Origin: Leifsonia sp. CL147
GTDB lineage: Bacteria > Actinomycetota > Actinomycetes > Actinomycetales > Microbacteriaceae
Length of the DNA: 64,000 nucleotides
Assembly (NCBI RefSeq): GCF_900114565.1
Contig: NZ_FOTM01000002.1
Span: 62,001 to 126,000 of the forward strand
Direction: 5' to 3'
The position numbers and the translations under genes were made by a program. How positions within the stretch are numbered: position 1 is the stretch's first letter; every line of letters starts with the position of its first letter. The notes beneath the pieces were generated by a model that saw only the letters and a program-made list of their open reading frames with translations, was not told where the DNA came from and made no database searches. Below are positions 25,647-34,184 of this stretch, in pieces.

Positions 25647-26619
25647 CGAAGTGGCGGCCGCGGCCGGCGTGCACCGTTCCACGGTCTCACGCGCGTTCTC
25701 GCGTCCCGAAGCTGTGAAGCAGGAGACCCGGGATCACATCCTCGAGGTCGCCGCATCGATGGGCTACACGATGAGCCCGCTCGCGCAGGCGCTCCGGACC
25801 AAGAGCAGCACCCTGGTGCCGCTGATCGTCCCGGACATCACCAACCCCTTCTTCGCAGAGCTCGCGAAGACGATGACCGCCGTCGCCCGGGAGCGCGGGT
25901 ACCAGCTGGTGCTGTGCGTCACCGAGAACGATCCCGGGGCGACCGCCGGATACCTTCACGCGATGCAGTCGATGTACGCCCCGTTCGGGGTGATCGCACC
26001 CTCGACCCGGGTGGACCCCGCCGAATTCGAGCCGTTCGGCTTCGGTAACCGCCTGGTCGTCATCGACCGCATCGAGTCGGACGTCCAGGTGCCCACCGTG
26101 ACCGTGGACAGCGCGAAGGGGATCGAGCTCGCGTTCGACCACCTGCTGGAGCTCGGCCACACCTCGATCGCCTACGTCTCGGGCATTCCCGGAACGCACA
26201 CGGCCGCCGACCGGCGCGCCGCCTACCAGGACCTCACTGCGCGGCATGGGATGACCCCGATCGAGCTGGACAGCGATATCGGCGCCGAAGCCGGAGTGCG
26301 CGCCGCACAGGAGCTGGCGACGATGGACGACCGGCCCTCAGCGGTGATCGCGGCGAACGACATGGTCGCGTTCGGCGTCATCAGCGCACTCGGCGCCTAC
26401 GGCCTCTCCGTGCCCGATGACGTCTCGGTCGTCGGCTACGACGGGCTTCCCCTCGGTGCGCACATCAACCCGCCGCTGACCTCCGTGCGACAGCCGATCG
26501 CCGAAATGGGCCGGATCGCCATCAGCCTGGCCGAGCGCGCCTCCCTGAACGGCGAGGTCGAGCACGTGATCCTGCAGCCGGAACTGCTCATCCGCTCCTC
26601 GACGAGGTCTGTGCGATGA
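25627..26619 (+). CDS. LacI-family transcriptional regulator
   Basis: 330 residues. The helix-turn-helix and hinge are in SIDEVAAAAGVHRSTVSRAF (residues 5-24) and LAQALRTKSSTLVPLIVPD, then a periplasmic-binding-like sugar sensor with AVIAANDMVAFGV. I chose the GTG at 25627 because GAGGGAG lies just upstream; an ATG at 25594 would give 11 odd residues. It is embedded in the operon it probably controls, through the repeats at 20459-20572. Confidence 0.88.
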   Translation: MSNHSIDEVAAAAGVHRSTVSRAFSRPEAVKQETRDHILEVAASMGYTMSPLAQALRTKSSTLVPLIVPDITNPFFAELAKTMTAVARERGYQLVLCVTENDPGATAGYLHAMQSMYAPFGVIAPSTRVDPAEFEPFGFGNRLVVIDRIESDVQVPTVTVDSAKGIELAFDHLLELGHTSIAYVSGIPGTHTAADRRAAYQDLTARHGMTPIELDSDIGAEAGVRAAQELATMDDRPSAVIAANDMVAFGVISALGAYGLSVPDDVSVVGYDGLPLGAHINPPLTSVRQPIAEMGRIAISLAERASLNGEVEHVILQPELLIRSSTRSVR

Positions 26620-27167
26620 GCTCGACACGGATGCCAGGACTCCAGTACGTGGACCATGCCGCCTACACGGTTCCGGATCTCGACGAGGCGGTGTCGTTCT
26701 TCGTCGACGTTCTCGGGGCGGAGGAGCTGTACCGCTCCACACGCGGCCCGGACGCGGCGTTCATACCGGCCAACTTCGACGTGCCCTCCGATGCCGCCCT
26801 CGAACTGTCGATGCTGAGGATGCCGCCCAATCTGAACGTCGAGCTGTTCCAGTGGCAGACCGCGGACCGGCGAACCGAGCATCCCCGGCACAGCGACCGT
26901 GGCGGCCATCACCTCTGCTTCGCCGTGGAGGATGTGGACCGGGCCGTCAGCCACCTGGAGCAGATCCCCGGCGTGCGCATCCTCGGCGAACGCAAAGAGG
27001 TCGGCGGGGACAGTCCCGCCGTCGCGGGCAACCGCTGGATCTACTTCCTCACCCCGTGGGGTCTCCTGATGGAGCTGGTCGACCGCTCCCGCGTGCAGAG
27101 CCCCCCGGACTTTGTCGGACCGGCGGACTGGAACCGCCCGATCGAAAGAAGAACCACCTCCTCATGA
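26616..27167 (+). CDS. VOC-superfamily (glyoxalase-like) protein
   Basis: 183 residues with two paired beta-alpha-beta units. The starts are YVDHAAYTVPDLDEAVSFFV and HHLCFAVEDVDRAVSHLEQI, and the C-terminal metal Glu is probably in GLLMELVDR. The family covers isomerases, dioxygenases and lyases that bind a divalent metal. It is coupled to LacI and the isomerase gene by ATGA overlaps at both ends. Function in the sugar pathway unknown. Confidence 0.78.
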   Translation: MSSTRMPGLQYVDHAAYTVPDLDEAVSFFVDVLGAEELYRSTRGPDAAFIPANFDVPSDAALELSMLRMPPNLNVELFQWQTADRRTEHPRHSDRGGHHLCFAVEDVDRAVSHLEQIPGVRILGERKEVGGDSPAVAGNRWIYFLTPWGLLMELVDRSRVQSPPDFVGPADWNRPIERRTTSS

Positions 27168-28054
27168 TCATCGCCGGACACACGCTCGGAACGCCGGGCA
27201 TGACACTCCAGGAAGCGATCCGCCTGTTCAAGACGGCAGGACTGGACGCGGCGGAAGTCATCTATCAAGACGGGTACCCCGCCGCGATCTCCCCCTCGGA
27301 CACGAAGTCGGCGCAGCACGCAGCTGCTGTCGCCCGCGATGAAGGCCTCCCCATCGTCGCGCTGACCCCCTACACGACAAGCATCAACAGCCTCGACGCG
27401 AAGAGCCGGCAGGCCGGCATCGACGAGTTCCGGGGATGCATCGACGCGGCTCACGAAGTGGGCGCCACGCGCGTCCGGGTCTATGCCGGTGCCTGGCAGC
27501 CGGGTTCCCCCGAGTACAGCGCGCACTGGGAGCGGCTCAGCTCGGCGCTGAGCGTCCTGGCGGTCGACGCGCAGCAGGCCGGCGTGGTGCTGTGCGTCGA
27601 GAACCACTTCGGAACCATGACGCAGACCGCGTCGGACACCGCCCGCCTGGTTCGCGAAGTGGACTCACCGGCCGTGCGCGTGCTCTACGACCAGGCCAAC
27701 CTGACGTTCACCCACGACGAGGACTGGACTCAGGCCTTCGCCGTTCAGGGCGACCTGATCGGCCACGTCCACGTGAAGGACCTCGTCTTCAAGGACCGCA
27801 ACGCTCCGTTCCGGGCTTCGGACACCGCGCGGGTCAAGGCAGATGAACGCGCGATCCGCTCCCGTGTCGTCGGCACCGGCATCGTGCCCTGGGCGGACAT
27901 CATCCACGAGCTCGCGCGCCGCGGATACGACGACGTGCTGACCCTCGAGTACGAATACCGCTGGCACCCGCAGGATCTCCCTGAACCCGCGACGGGATTC
28001 GCCGAATCCGCCCGGGCGGTGCGCGCGATCCTCTCCGCGGTGGTGTCCCCGTGA
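27164..28054 (+). CDS. Sugar phosphate isomerase/epimerase-like TIM-barrel protein
   Basis: 296 residues, family as at 671. Metal ligands are visible in LCVENHFG (Glu), LYDQANLTF (Asp), GHVHVKDLVF (His) and LTLEYEYRW (Glu). It lies between a VOC protein and a Gfo/Idh/MocA dehydrogenase and overlaps both genes. Products of 3-keto-sugar oxidation are often processed by this family, so a lyase or epimerase role is possible. Exact reaction unknown. Confidence 0.83.
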   Translation: MIIAGHTLGTPGMTLQEAIRLFKTAGLDAAEVIYQDGYPAAISPSDTKSAQHAAAVARDEGLPIVALTPYTTSINSLDAKSRQAGIDEFRGCIDAAHEVGATRVRVYAGAWQPGSPEYSAHWERLSSALSVLAVDAQQAGVVLCVENHFGTMTQTASDTARLVREVDSPAVRVLYDQANLTFTHDEDWTQAFAVQGDLIGHVHVKDLVFKDRNAPFRASDTARVKADERAIRSRVVGTGIVPWADIIHELARRGYDDVLTLEYEYRWHPQDLPEPATGFAESARAVRAILSAVVSP

Positions 28055-29037
28055 CCGCTGCGCCGCTCCGTGTCGGTGTTGCCGGCGTCGGCAACATCGC
28101 GACCATCGCGCAGCTGCCGACCCTCGTGGCCCGCGACGATGTCGAGCTGACGGCCGTGGTCAGCCGCAAAGCGGACCCCCAGCCGCTGATGCGCCGGTGG
28201 GGCTTCGGGCGGGCCTATCCGACCGTCGACGCGATGCTGGAGGCGGAGACCCTCGATGCGGTGTTCATCCTGACGCCGCGTTCGGAGCATGTGGAGGCCG
28301 CACGTTCCGCCTTGGCGGCCGGAGTCGACGTCTTCTGCGAAAAGCCGCTGGCCACCCGTGCCGAAGACGCACTGTCCCTCGCGCAGCTGGCGGATGACGG
28401 CGGCCGCATCCTGATGGTGGGATTCAACAGGCGCTTCGCCCCCGTCTACGAGGCCGGCCGCGAAGCATTCGGCGCGCGCGGCGCATCCTTCTGCGTCGCG
28501 CAGAAGAACCGGGCGGGCTCCGAATACCGCGCGACGTTCGAGAACGCCATCCACATGGTCGACCTCCTGCGCTGGTACTGCGGAGGCGAACCGGTGGAGG
28601 TGGACGCCCACGCCGCCGGGGACGACCCGTGGCAGGAGGACGGAGTCAGTGCGCTCATCCGCTTCGACAGCGGCAACACCGGCGTGCTGATGGCCGCGCG
28701 GAACGCAGGCGCCTGGAGCGAGAAGCTCGATGCCTATGGCGACGGCGTGACGGCGACCATCTCAGCCCCCGACAGCGTCGCGATCACGCGCGACGGCCGG
28801 ACGACCGTCCGGGAGATGTCAGCGGAGGCGTTCGGGTGGGCCACCGCGACGCAGACCTTCGGCTTCGCCGGAGCGGTGAACCATTTCCTGGATCGGGTGC
28901 GGGATCGGCAGCAGCCGCTCACCTCGGGTGCGGAGGCGGCCAAGACTCAACTGCTGCTGGATCGCATCCTGTCGGCCGCAGGGTTGCCGGTCGAAGAACA
29001 ACCGGGACGTCTCTGGTCCAGTCACGCGAAGAAGTAG
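28051..29037 (+). CDS. Gfo/Idh/MocA-family oxidoreductase (third of three)
   Basis: 328 residues from a GTG overlapping the previous stop. Rossmann motif VGVAGVGNIATIAQLP, EKP motif VFCEKPLATRAEDALS near residue 94, and a catalytic-domain His in NAIHMVDLLRWY. It is the most canonical of the three family members here. A ribosome site AGGAGAGGAA follows its stop for the next gene. Confidence 0.88.
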   Translation: MTAAPLRVGVAGVGNIATIAQLPTLVARDDVELTAVVSRKADPQPLMRRWGFGRAYPTVDAMLEAETLDAVFILTPRSEHVEAARSALAAGVDVFCEKPLATRAEDALSLAQLADDGGRILMVGFNRRFAPVYEAGREAFGARGASFCVAQKNRAGSEYRATFENAIHMVDLLRWYCGGEPVEVDAHAAGDDPWQEDGVSALIRFDSGNTGVLMAARNAGAWSEKLDAYGDGVTATISAPDSVAITRDGRTTVREMSAEAFGWATATQTFGFAGAVNHFLDRVRDRQQPLTSGAEAAKTQLLLDRILSAAGLPVEEQPGRLWSSHAKK

Positions 29038-29054
29038 CAGGAGAGGAACCCACC

Positions 29055-29813
29055 GTGTCCATGCAGGACAACATCGTCGTCGTCACGGGTGCGAACGGCG
29101 GCATCGGCCGCTCGATGGTCTCGGCCTACGCGGAGAGCGGGGCGACCGTGATCGCTTCGGATCGCGGCGGAGAGAGACCAGAGGCCGCCGCCGCCTACTA
29201 CGACCTCGACGTGACGGATGAGCAAGCGACGGCAGCCGCGATCGCCGACGTCATCGCCCGCTTCGGCCGGATCGACGCCCTGGTGCACGCCGCCGGAGTG
29301 CTGGGGGAGACCCCCGACCCTCTGAAGACCAGTACGGCGGAATTCGCACGGATCATGACGATCAACGCGACCGGCACCTTCACCGTCGTCCGGGAGACCG
29401 CGCAGGCGATGCTGGATCACGGGATCAAGGGGACCATTCTGCTCTTCTCGTCGGTCGCGGCGAAGGAGGCCCGGCGGACCTATCTGCCGTACAACGCGAG
29501 CAAGATCGCCGTCCTCCACATCATGTGGTCCATGGCGCAGATCCTGGGACCGTCCGGCATCTCGGTGAACGCGATCACCCCGGGTCCGGTCGAGACGAAC
29601 ATGTGGGCTCAGCTCGCCGAGGCATCCGGCGACGCACCCGACTCGGCCGCCCGCGCACGAGCAGAACGAGCCGCCCAGCTCCCGATGCAGCGATTCGCCC
29701 GGCCGGATGAGGTCGCGAGTGCTGCGCTGTTCCTCACGGATCCTCGGAATCGCTACATCACCGGCGTCAGCCTCGACGTCGCGGGCGGTGCCCACCTCGG
29801 CATGGGGACGTAA
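29055..29813 (+). CDS. Short-chain dehydrogenase/reductase
   Basis: 252 residues, a classical SDR. TGANGGIG at 11-18 binds the cofactor, NATG is present near 103, and catalytic Tyr and Lys are in YLPYNASK. It oxidises or reduces a sugar or sugar acid with NAD(P). I chose the GTG at 29055 with AGGAA about 7 bases upstream; an ATG at 29061 would drop two residues. Last gene of the operon, followed by a strong terminator hairpin. Confidence 0.88.
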   Translation: MSMQDNIVVVTGANGGIGRSMVSAYAESGATVIASDRGGERPEAAAAYYDLDVTDEQATAAAIADVIARFGRIDALVHAAGVLGETPDPLKTSTAEFARIMTINATGTFTVVRETAQAMLDHGIKGTILLFSSVAAKEARRTYLPYNASKIAVLHIMWSMAQILGPSGISVNAITPGPVETNMWAQLAEASGDAPDSAARARAERAAQLPMQRFARPDEVASAALFLTDPRNRYITGVSLDVAGGAHLGMGT

Positions 29814-29848
29814 CGCCGCCGGAGCGCCGGCGCTGTCTGCGGTGTCTC

Positions 29849-29886
29849 GGAACGTCTGCGGTGCGGCGCGCCACCGCAGACGTTCC
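29849..29886 (+). terminator. Terminator hairpin of the importer-dehydrogenase operon
   Basis: GGAACGTCTGCGGTG and CACCGCAGACGTTCC form a perfect 15-bp stem around an 8-base loop, 35 bases after the SDR stop. No U-tract follows, which is common in high-GC actinobacteria. Confidence 0.75.
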
Positions 29887-29931
29887 ACAACGCAGCACTC
29901 ACGCCGCACCGGACGGATCGAGCGATCGGGC

Positions 29932-29964
29932 GTACTCCCGGGAGAGTACGGGCGGGTACTCTCC
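29932..29964. promoter_or_regulatory. Cluster of GTACTC boxes upstream of a small membrane-protein gene
   Basis: GTACTC occurs at 29932-29937, and GGAGAGTAC (29941-29949) with GTACTCTCC (29956-29964) form a perfect 9-bp inverted repeat 6 bases apart. Three box copies in alternating orientation lie about 80 bases before the start at 30043. A regulator site is likely; the protein is unknown. Confidence 0.4.
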
Positions 29965-30042
29965 GCGCCGCATGACAGCGTCGCCGCAGGCGGACAGAAT
30001 GGTGCGTGAACGGTGCGATCCGCCGAACGAAAGGGGACACCG

Positions 30043-30468
30043 ATGTCCACACCTCTGAACGCATCCCCCGTCCTGGTGCGACGATCCCGAGAAGCGCTCA
30101 GCACGCTCGCAGTGCAGTTCCTGCTCGGGATGGGCGCGAACCTCATCGGCAGCCCGGAAGAGAACGCCGGCGGTGCCCGGGTCGTCGCGGGCATCATCCT
30201 CGGTCTCCACGCCCTCGTGGGCATCGGGGTCATCGTCGTGGCCGTGCGGGTCTGGCTGGCGGCCCGGCGCGAGGGCGTCGCGCAGACGGCCGCACTCTGG
30301 GCGTTCATCGTGATCATCCTCACGTTCCTCGTCGGGGTCGGCACGATGTTCACGGGCAGTGGATGGATGTCGTTCCTGATGGCGCTCGGGTTCGTCGTGG
30401 CCGCGGCGCTCTACGTCGTCATCGGCGCGGGTGCCCTCCGTCGGCAGCGTTCCTCCGTCGCGAGCTGA
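30043..30468 (+). CDS. Small four-helix membrane protein, unknown function
   Basis: 141 residues with four predicted membrane spans (LAVQFLLGMGANLIG; VVAGIILGLHALVGIGVIVV; WAFIVIILTFLVGVGTMF; SFLMALGFVVAAALYVVI). AAAGGGGA lies 6 bases before the ATG at 30043; a frame start at 30013 is less well placed. It stands alone between two hairpins. I do not recognise the family. Confidence 0.7.
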   Translation: MSTPLNASPVLVRRSREALSTLAVQFLLGMGANLIGSPEENAGGARVVAGIILGLHALVGIGVIVVAVRVWLAARREGVAQTAALWAFIVIILTFLVGVGTMFTGSGWMSFLMALGFVVAAALYVVIGAGALRRQRSSVAS

Positions 30469-30542
30469 CGGCGAGCCGACCGGCAGCCGACGATTGCGCA
30501 GGGAGGCCGGGAGGCCGGCAGGCCGGGATTGCCGTGAGGCCG

Positions 30543-30560
30543 GATGAGACGGTTCTCATC
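30543..30560 (+). terminator. Small hairpin after the membrane-protein gene
   Basis: GATGAGA and TCTCATC form a 7-bp stem with a 4-base loop, 75 bases after the stop at 30468. It may end transcription, or it may belong to the promoter region of the next gene. Confidence 0.3.
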
Positions 30561-30652
30561 CCGGTCTCCTCCTCGTCTCATGGGTGGCCGACAGGCTCTT
30601 TCCACAGGCCGCAACTTGGCCGTACGTCAACGGAAAGGTAACCTCCCCCGAA

Positions 30653-31165
30653 ATGAAGACGCTCACCAAGATCATCGTCGCCAGCACCGCAGGCATCCTC
30701 AGCGCGGGCCTCGCCACGGCCGGCGCCTTCGCCGCCACCGGGGCTTTCTCCGTTCAGGACCAGGCGGGCGCTGCGATCGCGGCCCACGGCGTGACCGGCG
30801 CGGCGAAGAGCGCTGCGCAGTCGGCGGCGGCCACGGCGGAGCAGAAGGCCGCCGCGCTCCGCGGCGAGGTTTCGAAGGTCGCCGGCCAGGCGCCGGCGGT
30901 TCCCGCGCTGCCCACGGCCATCCCGTCCGGCGTTCCGGCCGTTCCCGGTGTTCCGTCCGTCCCCGGCGTCACGACCGGCTCGGGCACCGTGAGCGGCTCG
31001 CTGTCCGGCACGGCCGGCTCCGTGACCGGCTCCGGTACCGCAGGCGCGACCGGCGCGGCGGGCACCTCTGGTGCGAGCGCGACGGGCGACGCCGCCGCGA
31101 CCGTGGTCGCCCCTCCGGCGGCCGTCGACGTGCGCGGCAGCGGTTCGGCGACGCTCGGCCACTGA
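30653..31165 (+). CDS. Secreted Ala/Gly/Pro/Thr-rich low-complexity protein
   Basis: 170 residues. A Sec signal peptide (MKTLTKIIVASTAGILSAGL) is cleaved probably after AFA near residue 28. The mature part has an Ala-rich helix (AAKSAAQSAAATAEQKAAAL), a Val-Pro repeat (VPAVPGVPSVPGV) and a Gly/Ser/Thr-rich tail. No anchor motif is seen. The ribosome site is weak; GAAAGG lies about 16 bases before the ATG. It is convergent with the two-component system at 31287. Cell-surface or matrix role is a guess. Confidence 0.6.
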   Translation: MKTLTKIIVASTAGILSAGLATAGAFAATGAFSVQDQAGAAIAAHGVTGAAKSAAQSAAATAEQKAAALRGEVSKVAGQAPAVPALPTAIPSGVPAVPGVPSVPGVTTGSGTVSGSLSGTAGSVTGSGTAGATGAAGTSGASATGDAAATVVAPPAAVDVRGSGSATLGH

Positions 31166-31196
31166 GCGGTTCCGCTGAGCGGTCCCACCGCGGTTC

Positions 31197-31228
31197 GGGG
31201 CGAGGAGGTTCGGGTTCCTCCTCGCCCC
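31197..31228. terminator. Terminator between secreted protein and response regulator
   Basis: GGGGCGAGGAGG and CCTCCTCGCCCC form a perfect 12-bp stem with an 8-base loop. GTTTCTCTGTCTT follows, giving a partial U-run for the rightward gene. It probably serves both converging genes. Confidence 0.8.
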
Positions 31229-31286
31229 GTTTCTCTGTCTTCCCCCTCTCGTCTGGCTTCGCCCGCCTCGCCTGGCTTCGCCCGCC

Positions 31287-31946
31287 TCAGGCGATGAGGC
31301 GGTAGCCCATCCCGCGAACGGTCTCGATCCGTTCGGCGCCGATCTTGCCGCGCAGGTAGCGCACATACACGTCGACCACGTTCGATCCCGGGTCGAAGTC
31401 CAGCCCCCAGACCCGGCTGAGCAGCTGCTCGCGACTGAGCACCTGTCCGGCGTGGGTCAGCAGCTCCTCCGCGAGAGCGAACTCCCGCGCCGACAGATCC
31501 ACCGCGGTCCCGGCGACGGTGATGCGGCGGGTGCGGACGTCCAGGACCAGATCCCCGGCGCGCAGCACATCGGCCGCCTCCGGTCGCGCCGCCTTCAGCC
31601 GCAGCCGGATCCGCGCGAGCAGCTCGTCGAACCGGAAGGGCTTGGCCAGGTAGTCGTCCGCGCCGCCCTCGAGGGAGCCGACGACATCGCGCCCGCCGGT
31701 TCGGGCGGTCAGGACGATGACGACGAGTGGATGCCCCTCGCCCCGGACCGCCTCGAGCACGCCGAAGCCGTCCAGCCCCGGGAGCCCGATGTCGAGGACC
31801 AGCAGGTCGTGCGCCCCGGTCCGCACTTCGTCCAGCGCCGCGAGCCCGTCGGTCACCGTGGTGACGGTGAAGCCGGCCGACCGCAGCCCCTTCTCCACGA
31901 AGGAGGCGATCCGGGGCTCGTCCTCGGCGATCAGGATGCGGCTCAT
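31287..31946 (-). CDS. OmpR-family response regulator
   Basis: 219 residues. The receiver domain has phosphate acceptor Asp52 in LLVLDIGLPG, acidic pocket ED at 9-10 and Lys in YLAKPF. The C-terminal winged helix (SAREFALAEELLTHAGQVLS, ending VRGMGYRLIA) binds DNA. The start overlaps the kinase stop by ATGA. With its kinase it forms a complete two-component system; the signal is unknown. Confidence 0.93.
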   Translation of the reverse strand: MSRILIAEDEPRIASFVEKGLRSAGFTVTTVTDGLAALDEVRTGAHDLLVLDIGLPGLDGFGVLEAVRGEGHPLVVIVLTARTGGRDVVGSLEGGADDYLAKPFRFDELLARIRLRLKAARPEAADVLRAGDLVLDVRTRRITVAGTAVDLSAREFALAEELLTHAGQVLSREQLLSRVWGLDFDPGSNVVDVYVRYLRGKIGAERIETVRGMGYRLIA

Positions 31947-33475
31947 GGCGTCTCCTCTGCGATGGATGGGGCCGGGCGGACGGCAGGCGCGGAATCGTCC
32001 ACGGCGCCGGAGCCCGCGTCCCCGTCCCCGTCCCCGCACGGGATGCTGAGGGTGAACGTCGACCCGGCGGCCGAGCTCGTGACGTCCGCGGTGCCCCCGT
32101 GGGCGTGCGCGATCGCGGTGACGATGGCGAGCCCGAGCCCTGACCCCGAGGTCCCGCGGTTGCCGCCGCCACGCTGGAACCGCTCGAAGACTCTCGCCTG
32201 ATCGGCCTCCGCGATGCCCGGTCCATCGTCGCGCACCCACGCCCGGAACAGCATCCCGGTCCGACCGTGGACGAGCTCGCTTCCCAGATGGATCGCTCCA
32301 CCCGGCGTCGAGTACTTGGCCGCGTTCTCGGCGAGCTGGAGCCAGGCCTGGGTGATCCGGCGGGTATCGAGCGTCCCGTCGCCCTCTGCCGCCTGCTCGA
32401 TCACCCACGGGCGGTCGGGTGCGAGGGCGGCGGCCTTGGCGGCGACCATCCTCGTCAGGTCGGCGAGGTCGGCCGGCGCCGTGTTCACGAAGCCCGGGCC
32501 GCGCGATTCGGCGAGCAGGGCGATGTCTCCGACGAGCTCGCTCATCCGGTCGAGCTCGTCGACGGCGAGCTCCCGCACGACCCGGACATCCTCGGGGTCG
32601 CTCGGATCGAGCAGCTCGAGGTGTCCGCGCACGATCGTGAGCGGGGTCTTCAGTTCGTGGCCGACGTCGTCCAGCAGCCGGCGCTGCGAGGTGAACGACT
32701 CCTCCAAGCGGTCCGTCATCCGGTTGAAGCCGGCGGCCAGGAGGGAGAGGTCGTCGCCGCCGCGGACGGGGATGCGCTGCCCGAGCTCCGTCGCCGAGAG
32801 GTGGTCCGCCGCCTCCCGGAGCTCCCGCACCGGGCGCAGCAGCCGCCCGGCGACGAACCAGGCGACGAGACCGATGAGGACGAGCGCGCCCGCGGCGAGG
32901 AACGCATAGGTCCGGAACGGGCTCGCGACCGCTGCGAGGACGCTGTCGAGGTCGTAAGCCGCGACGTAGAGGCCCTGCGCCGGTTCGCCCTTGACTGTCA
33001 CCGGGATGATCGCGTAGCGCAGCGTGCCCTCGGCGGACTTCGCCGTGCCCATCACGACGTGGGTCGCATCCGCCTCGCGAGCGAACCGGGCGACGAGGCT
33101 CGTGTCCCGATCCATCCGGAACGGGAGGGTGCCGCCGGGGATGTACGCGGCCTGCCCGGCGACGATGCCGAGGGTGCTCTCGGAGGGGGCGGGCGCGGCC
33201 TGCTGGATGAGCGTGCGGAGCAGCGCATCCACTCCCTTCTCGTCTTCCGCCGGCGTCTGAGCCGCGACGGCCTTCACCTGGGACAGATTGCGGGACAGGT
33301 TCCCGTCCACCTCGGCCAGGGCCTGCTGGCGGAGCACGAAGAAGGTGGCTGCTCCCGCGGCGGCCAGCCCGATCCCCGCCGCGAGGACGATCGCCACGAC
33401 GATCCGGGCCCTGACCGAGAACACGGCCCGCCGAGGGGGCTGCCCCATCGCGCGGCGCGGTCGGCGTGAGGGCAT
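31943..33475 (-). CDS. Sensor histidine kinase
   Basis: 510 residues. Two membrane helices (about 22-48 and 190-210) flank a 140-residue extracellular sensor. A HAMP domain follows, then the phosphorylated His273 in DDVGHELKTPLT and an ATPase domain with LAENAAKYS, DDGPGI and GSGLGLAIV. The tail is Asp/Gly-rich. On its strand a GATAAT box (33482-33487) ends 6 bases before the ATG, so a leaderless transcript is likely. An internal Met10 is possible. Confidence 0.92.
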   Translation of the reverse strand: MPSRRPRRAMGQPPRRAVFSVRARIVVAIVLAAGIGLAAAGAATFFVLRQQALAEVDGNLSRNLSQVKAVAAQTPAEDEKGVDALLRTLIQQAAPAPSESTLGIVAGQAAYIPGGTLPFRMDRDTSLVARFAREADATHVVMGTAKSAEGTLRYAIIPVTVKGEPAQGLYVAAYDLDSVLAAVASPFRTYAFLAAGALVLIGLVAWFVAGRLLRPVRELREAADHLSATELGQRIPVRGGDDLSLLAAGFNRMTDRLEESFTSQRRLLDDVGHELKTPLTIVRGHLELLDPSDPEDVRVVRELAVDELDRMSELVGDIALLAESRGPGFVNTAPADLADLTRMVAAKAAALAPDRPWVIEQAAEGDGTLDTRRITQAWLQLAENAAKYSTPGGAIHLGSELVHGRTGMLFRAWVRDDGPGIAEADQARVFERFQRGGGNRGTSGSGLGLAIVTAIAHAHGGTADVTSSAAGSTFTLSIPCGDGDGDAGSGAVDDSAPAVRPAPSIAEETP

Positions 33476-33481
33476 GACCTC

Positions 33482-33487
33482 ATTATC
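33482..33487 (-). promoter_or_regulatory. -10 box of the sensor kinase gene (leaderless)
   Basis: Read on the minus strand, GATAAT is followed by six bases and then the ATG at 33475. This places the expected transcript start at the start codon. No ribosome site lies upstream at the right distance. Confidence 0.45.
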
Positions 33488-33523
33488 CCGTGCCGGCCCG
33501 GACGACCCCGAGGCGTCGGCCGG

Positions 33524-34177
33524 CTACGGCACGTGCGCGAGCATGTTCTCGAGCGAATTGTGGAGGTGCACGGCCGTGGCCTGGCTGGCCAGCAGCTCGT
33601 CACCGGCGATGATCGCACCGACGATGACCAGGTGCTCCTGCGTGGCCTGATCGAGACGGCGCCGGTCCTGGCGCGAGATGCGGCGAGCCCGGGCCAGCTG
33701 CCCGCGCATGTCCCGGAGGCTCGCGGCCAGGTGCCGGCTGCCGGCGGCCTCCTCGAGAGCGCGGTCGAGGGCGTCGGCGAGCTCGTAGTACCGGCTGGTC
33801 CCGGCCTCGGAGTCGTGCGGAACGGCGCTCAGCAGTGCCGCGCGGAGCTCTTCGAAGCGTGCGGGGTCGCGCCGGCGGGCGGCGAGCCGGGCCGCCTGGG
33901 TCTCGAGAGCCTCCCGAAGCTCGAACAGCTCCACAATGTGATCGCGCGAGAGAGGTGCGACGGTGCTCGTGCGGCCCACGCTCGTGACGAGGCCTTCCGC
34001 AGTGAGGCGGGAGAGCGCCTCCCGCAGCGGGGTCCGTGAGACGCCGAGGCGGGCGGCGGTCTCCGTCTCGCTGATCCGCGTGCCCGGCTCCAGCGTCCAT
34101 TCGATGATCTCGGCGCGAAGCCGCTTGTACGCCACGTCGCTCGCCCGGTCGCGTGCAGGCGGAGGGGAGACGGTCAT
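33524..34177 (-). CDS. GntR-family (FadR-type) regulator of the prp genes
   Basis: 217 residues. Winged helix in RISETETAARLGVSRTPLREALSRL, then an FCD ligand domain starting LFELREALETQAARLA. I chose the ATG at 34177, eight bases after the prpB stop. FadR-type repressors bind sites such as TGTATACA, and two of these lie before prpD at 36602-36664, so it probably senses a methylcitrate-cycle intermediate and represses prpD-prpB-gntR. Confidence 0.85.
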   Translation of the reverse strand: MTVSPPPARDRASDVAYKRLRAEIIEWTLEPGTRISETETAARLGVSRTPLREALSRLTAEGLVTSVGRTSTVAPLSRDHIVELFELREALETQAARLAARRRDPARFEELRAALLSAVPHDSEAGTSRYYELADALDRALEEAAGSRHLAASLRDMRGQLARARRISRQDRRRLDQATQEHLVIVGAIIAGDELLASQATAVHLHNSLENMLAHVP

Positions 34178-34184
34178 CCTGGTG

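Noticed and set aside
1-29813. Island of phage or transposon origin
   Set aside because: No integrase, transposase, tRNA or attachment repeats are seen, and codon use looks like that of the neighbours. Accessory status is inferred from gene content only.
31255-31290. Tandem 20-bp duplication (TGGCTTCGCCCGCCTC twice) before the response regulator stop
   Set aside because: It is a short duplication just downstream of a terminator, with no pairing potential or protein-coding sense.
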